Assembly (NCBI GenBank): GCA_003135495.1
Contig: PLBX01000104.1
Coordinates: 1-5,581, forward strand
DNA: 5,581 nt
Direction of reading: 5' to 3'
Origin: Acidobacteriaceae bacterium
GTDB lineage: Bacteria > Acidobacteriota > Terriglobia > Terriglobales > Acidobacteriaceae
A program made the translations under genes and the position numbers. Position 1 is the stretch's first letter. The number at the start of each line of letters is the position of its first letter. The notes under the pieces were generated by a model. The model did no database searches. It worked only from the letters and a program-made list of their open reading frames with translations, and was not told where the DNA came from. Shown here in pieces: positions 5,256-5,581 of the stretch.

Positions 5256-5281
5256 CCCCGGGGTGATGACCCGGGGCTTTT
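5254..5281 (+). terminator. Strong rho-independent terminator
   Basis: A perfect 9-bp GC-rich stem, AGCCCCGGG (5254-5262) with CCCGGGGCT (5270-5278), closes a 7-base loop and runs into TTTT (5278-5281) and then GATTT. Read on the minus strand there is no T-run, so it acts on plus-strand transcripts. The only plus-strand candidates ahead of it are the tRNA-like RNA and the small ORF, so it implies a short transcript of roughly 220-240 bases from this spacer. Confidence 0.88.
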
Positions 5282-5399
5282 GATTTGCTGGCCGTCCTTC
5301 ATTTCCGCTAAGCCACAATTAAATCTCACGTTCAAACTTACATGACTATCCTCCACTATCTTGCAAATGAAATATATCTGGAACTTCTAGGATGAGAAC

Positions 5400-5581
5400 A
5401 TGAAAAAGTCGGGCGCGAGCCAAGGCCAGTCGGCATCGGAGCTCATCTCGAAAAGAATCGCCGAACTCGGGGACTGGCGCGGGGAAACCCTCAGCAGAAT
5501 GCGCAAGCTCATCAAGGAAGCAGACTCGGACGTCGTCGAGGAGTGGAAGTGGATGGGCACTCCGATTTGGTCGCACGACGG
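5400..5581 (+). CDS. DUF1801 family protein, N-terminal part (runs off the window)
   Basis: The first 60 residues of a protein are visible. A short polar lead ([20 protein letters not shown]) is followed by [20 protein letters not shown] and the stretch [17 protein letters not shown]. The run of Trp residues and the pattern '[27 protein letters not shown]' are characteristic of DUF1801, a small alpha/beta domain whose best-known relatives include the frataxin-like YdhG of Bacillus. Function in this branch is not established. ATG 5400-5402 was chosen because AGGA (5389-5392) sits seven bases upstream and earlier ATGs hit stops. It follows the terminator at 5281, so it is probably transcribed separately. 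The C-terminal half is outside the window. Confidence 0.8.
   Translation, partial: MKKSGASQGQSASELISKRIAELGDWRGETLSRMRKLIKEADSDVVEEWKWMGTPIWSHD

Larger units (their letters stand above)
4925..5399. other. Spacer of about 475 bases between the MDR dehydrogenase and the DUF1801 gene
   Basis: This stretch contains no long protein gene. It holds the upstream region of the minus-strand dehydrogenase, a short palindrome (5037-5049), a tRNA-like gene (5057-5143), a doubtful 31-codon ORF (5161-5255), a strong plus-strand terminator (5254-5281), and about 120 AT-richer bases leading to the DUF1801 gene. No promoter with both good -35 and -10 boxes was found in either direction between 4925 and 5056. 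Confidence 0.6.

Overview
The window most resembles an Acidobacteriota soil bacterium. The grounds are the style of the proteins (DinB-like enzyme, quinohemoprotein dehydrogenase with fused cytochrome c, DUF1801 protein), the moderately GC-rich but not extreme composition, and an unusual tRNA-like gene of a kind reported from Acidobacteria. No rRNA or marker gene is present, so this assignment is an inference.

Layout: 111-665 (+) DinB-superfamily protein. 666-1001 is a gap holding only weak palindromes. 1002-3140 (+) is an exported PQQ-dependent alcohol dehydrogenase with a C-terminal heme c domain. Convergent to it, on the minus strand, is a ParD/ParE-type toxin-antitoxin pair (antitoxin 3528-3788, toxin 3216-3524), with its own promoter and a near-perfect palindromic operator at 3810-3847. 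Upstream on the same strand is an MDR-family zinc-binding alcohol dehydrogenase/quinone reductase-like gene (3902-4924). Divergent from that, on the plus strand, is the most notable item: a tRNA-like RNA gene at 5057-5143. A possible 31-codon ORF and a strong intrinsic terminator (5254-5281) follow it. A DUF1801 gene begins at 5400 and runs off the end.

The tRNA-like RNA folds with an 8-bp acceptor stem, 6-bp D-stem with a 4-nt GGGT loop, 6-bp variable arm, and a 4-bp T-stem closing a canonical TTCGAGT loop. This is the 8/4 acceptor/T architecture of the so-called allo-tRNAs, related in shape to tRNA-Sec and tRNA-Ser. Its anticodon arm is abnormal: a split stem with a 4-nt bulge, a 6-nt loop, and no T33. 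It may therefore be a non-decoding, tRNA-shaped RNA, or a decayed tRNA.

The protein genes do not form one pathway. The two dehydrogenases belong to unrelated families (periplasmic PQQ/heme versus cytoplasmic NAD(P)). The PQQ enzyme also has changed residues at the expected cofactor-metal site, which makes its metal and substrate uncertain. All alignments and folds were made by eye from remembered family consensus sequences.
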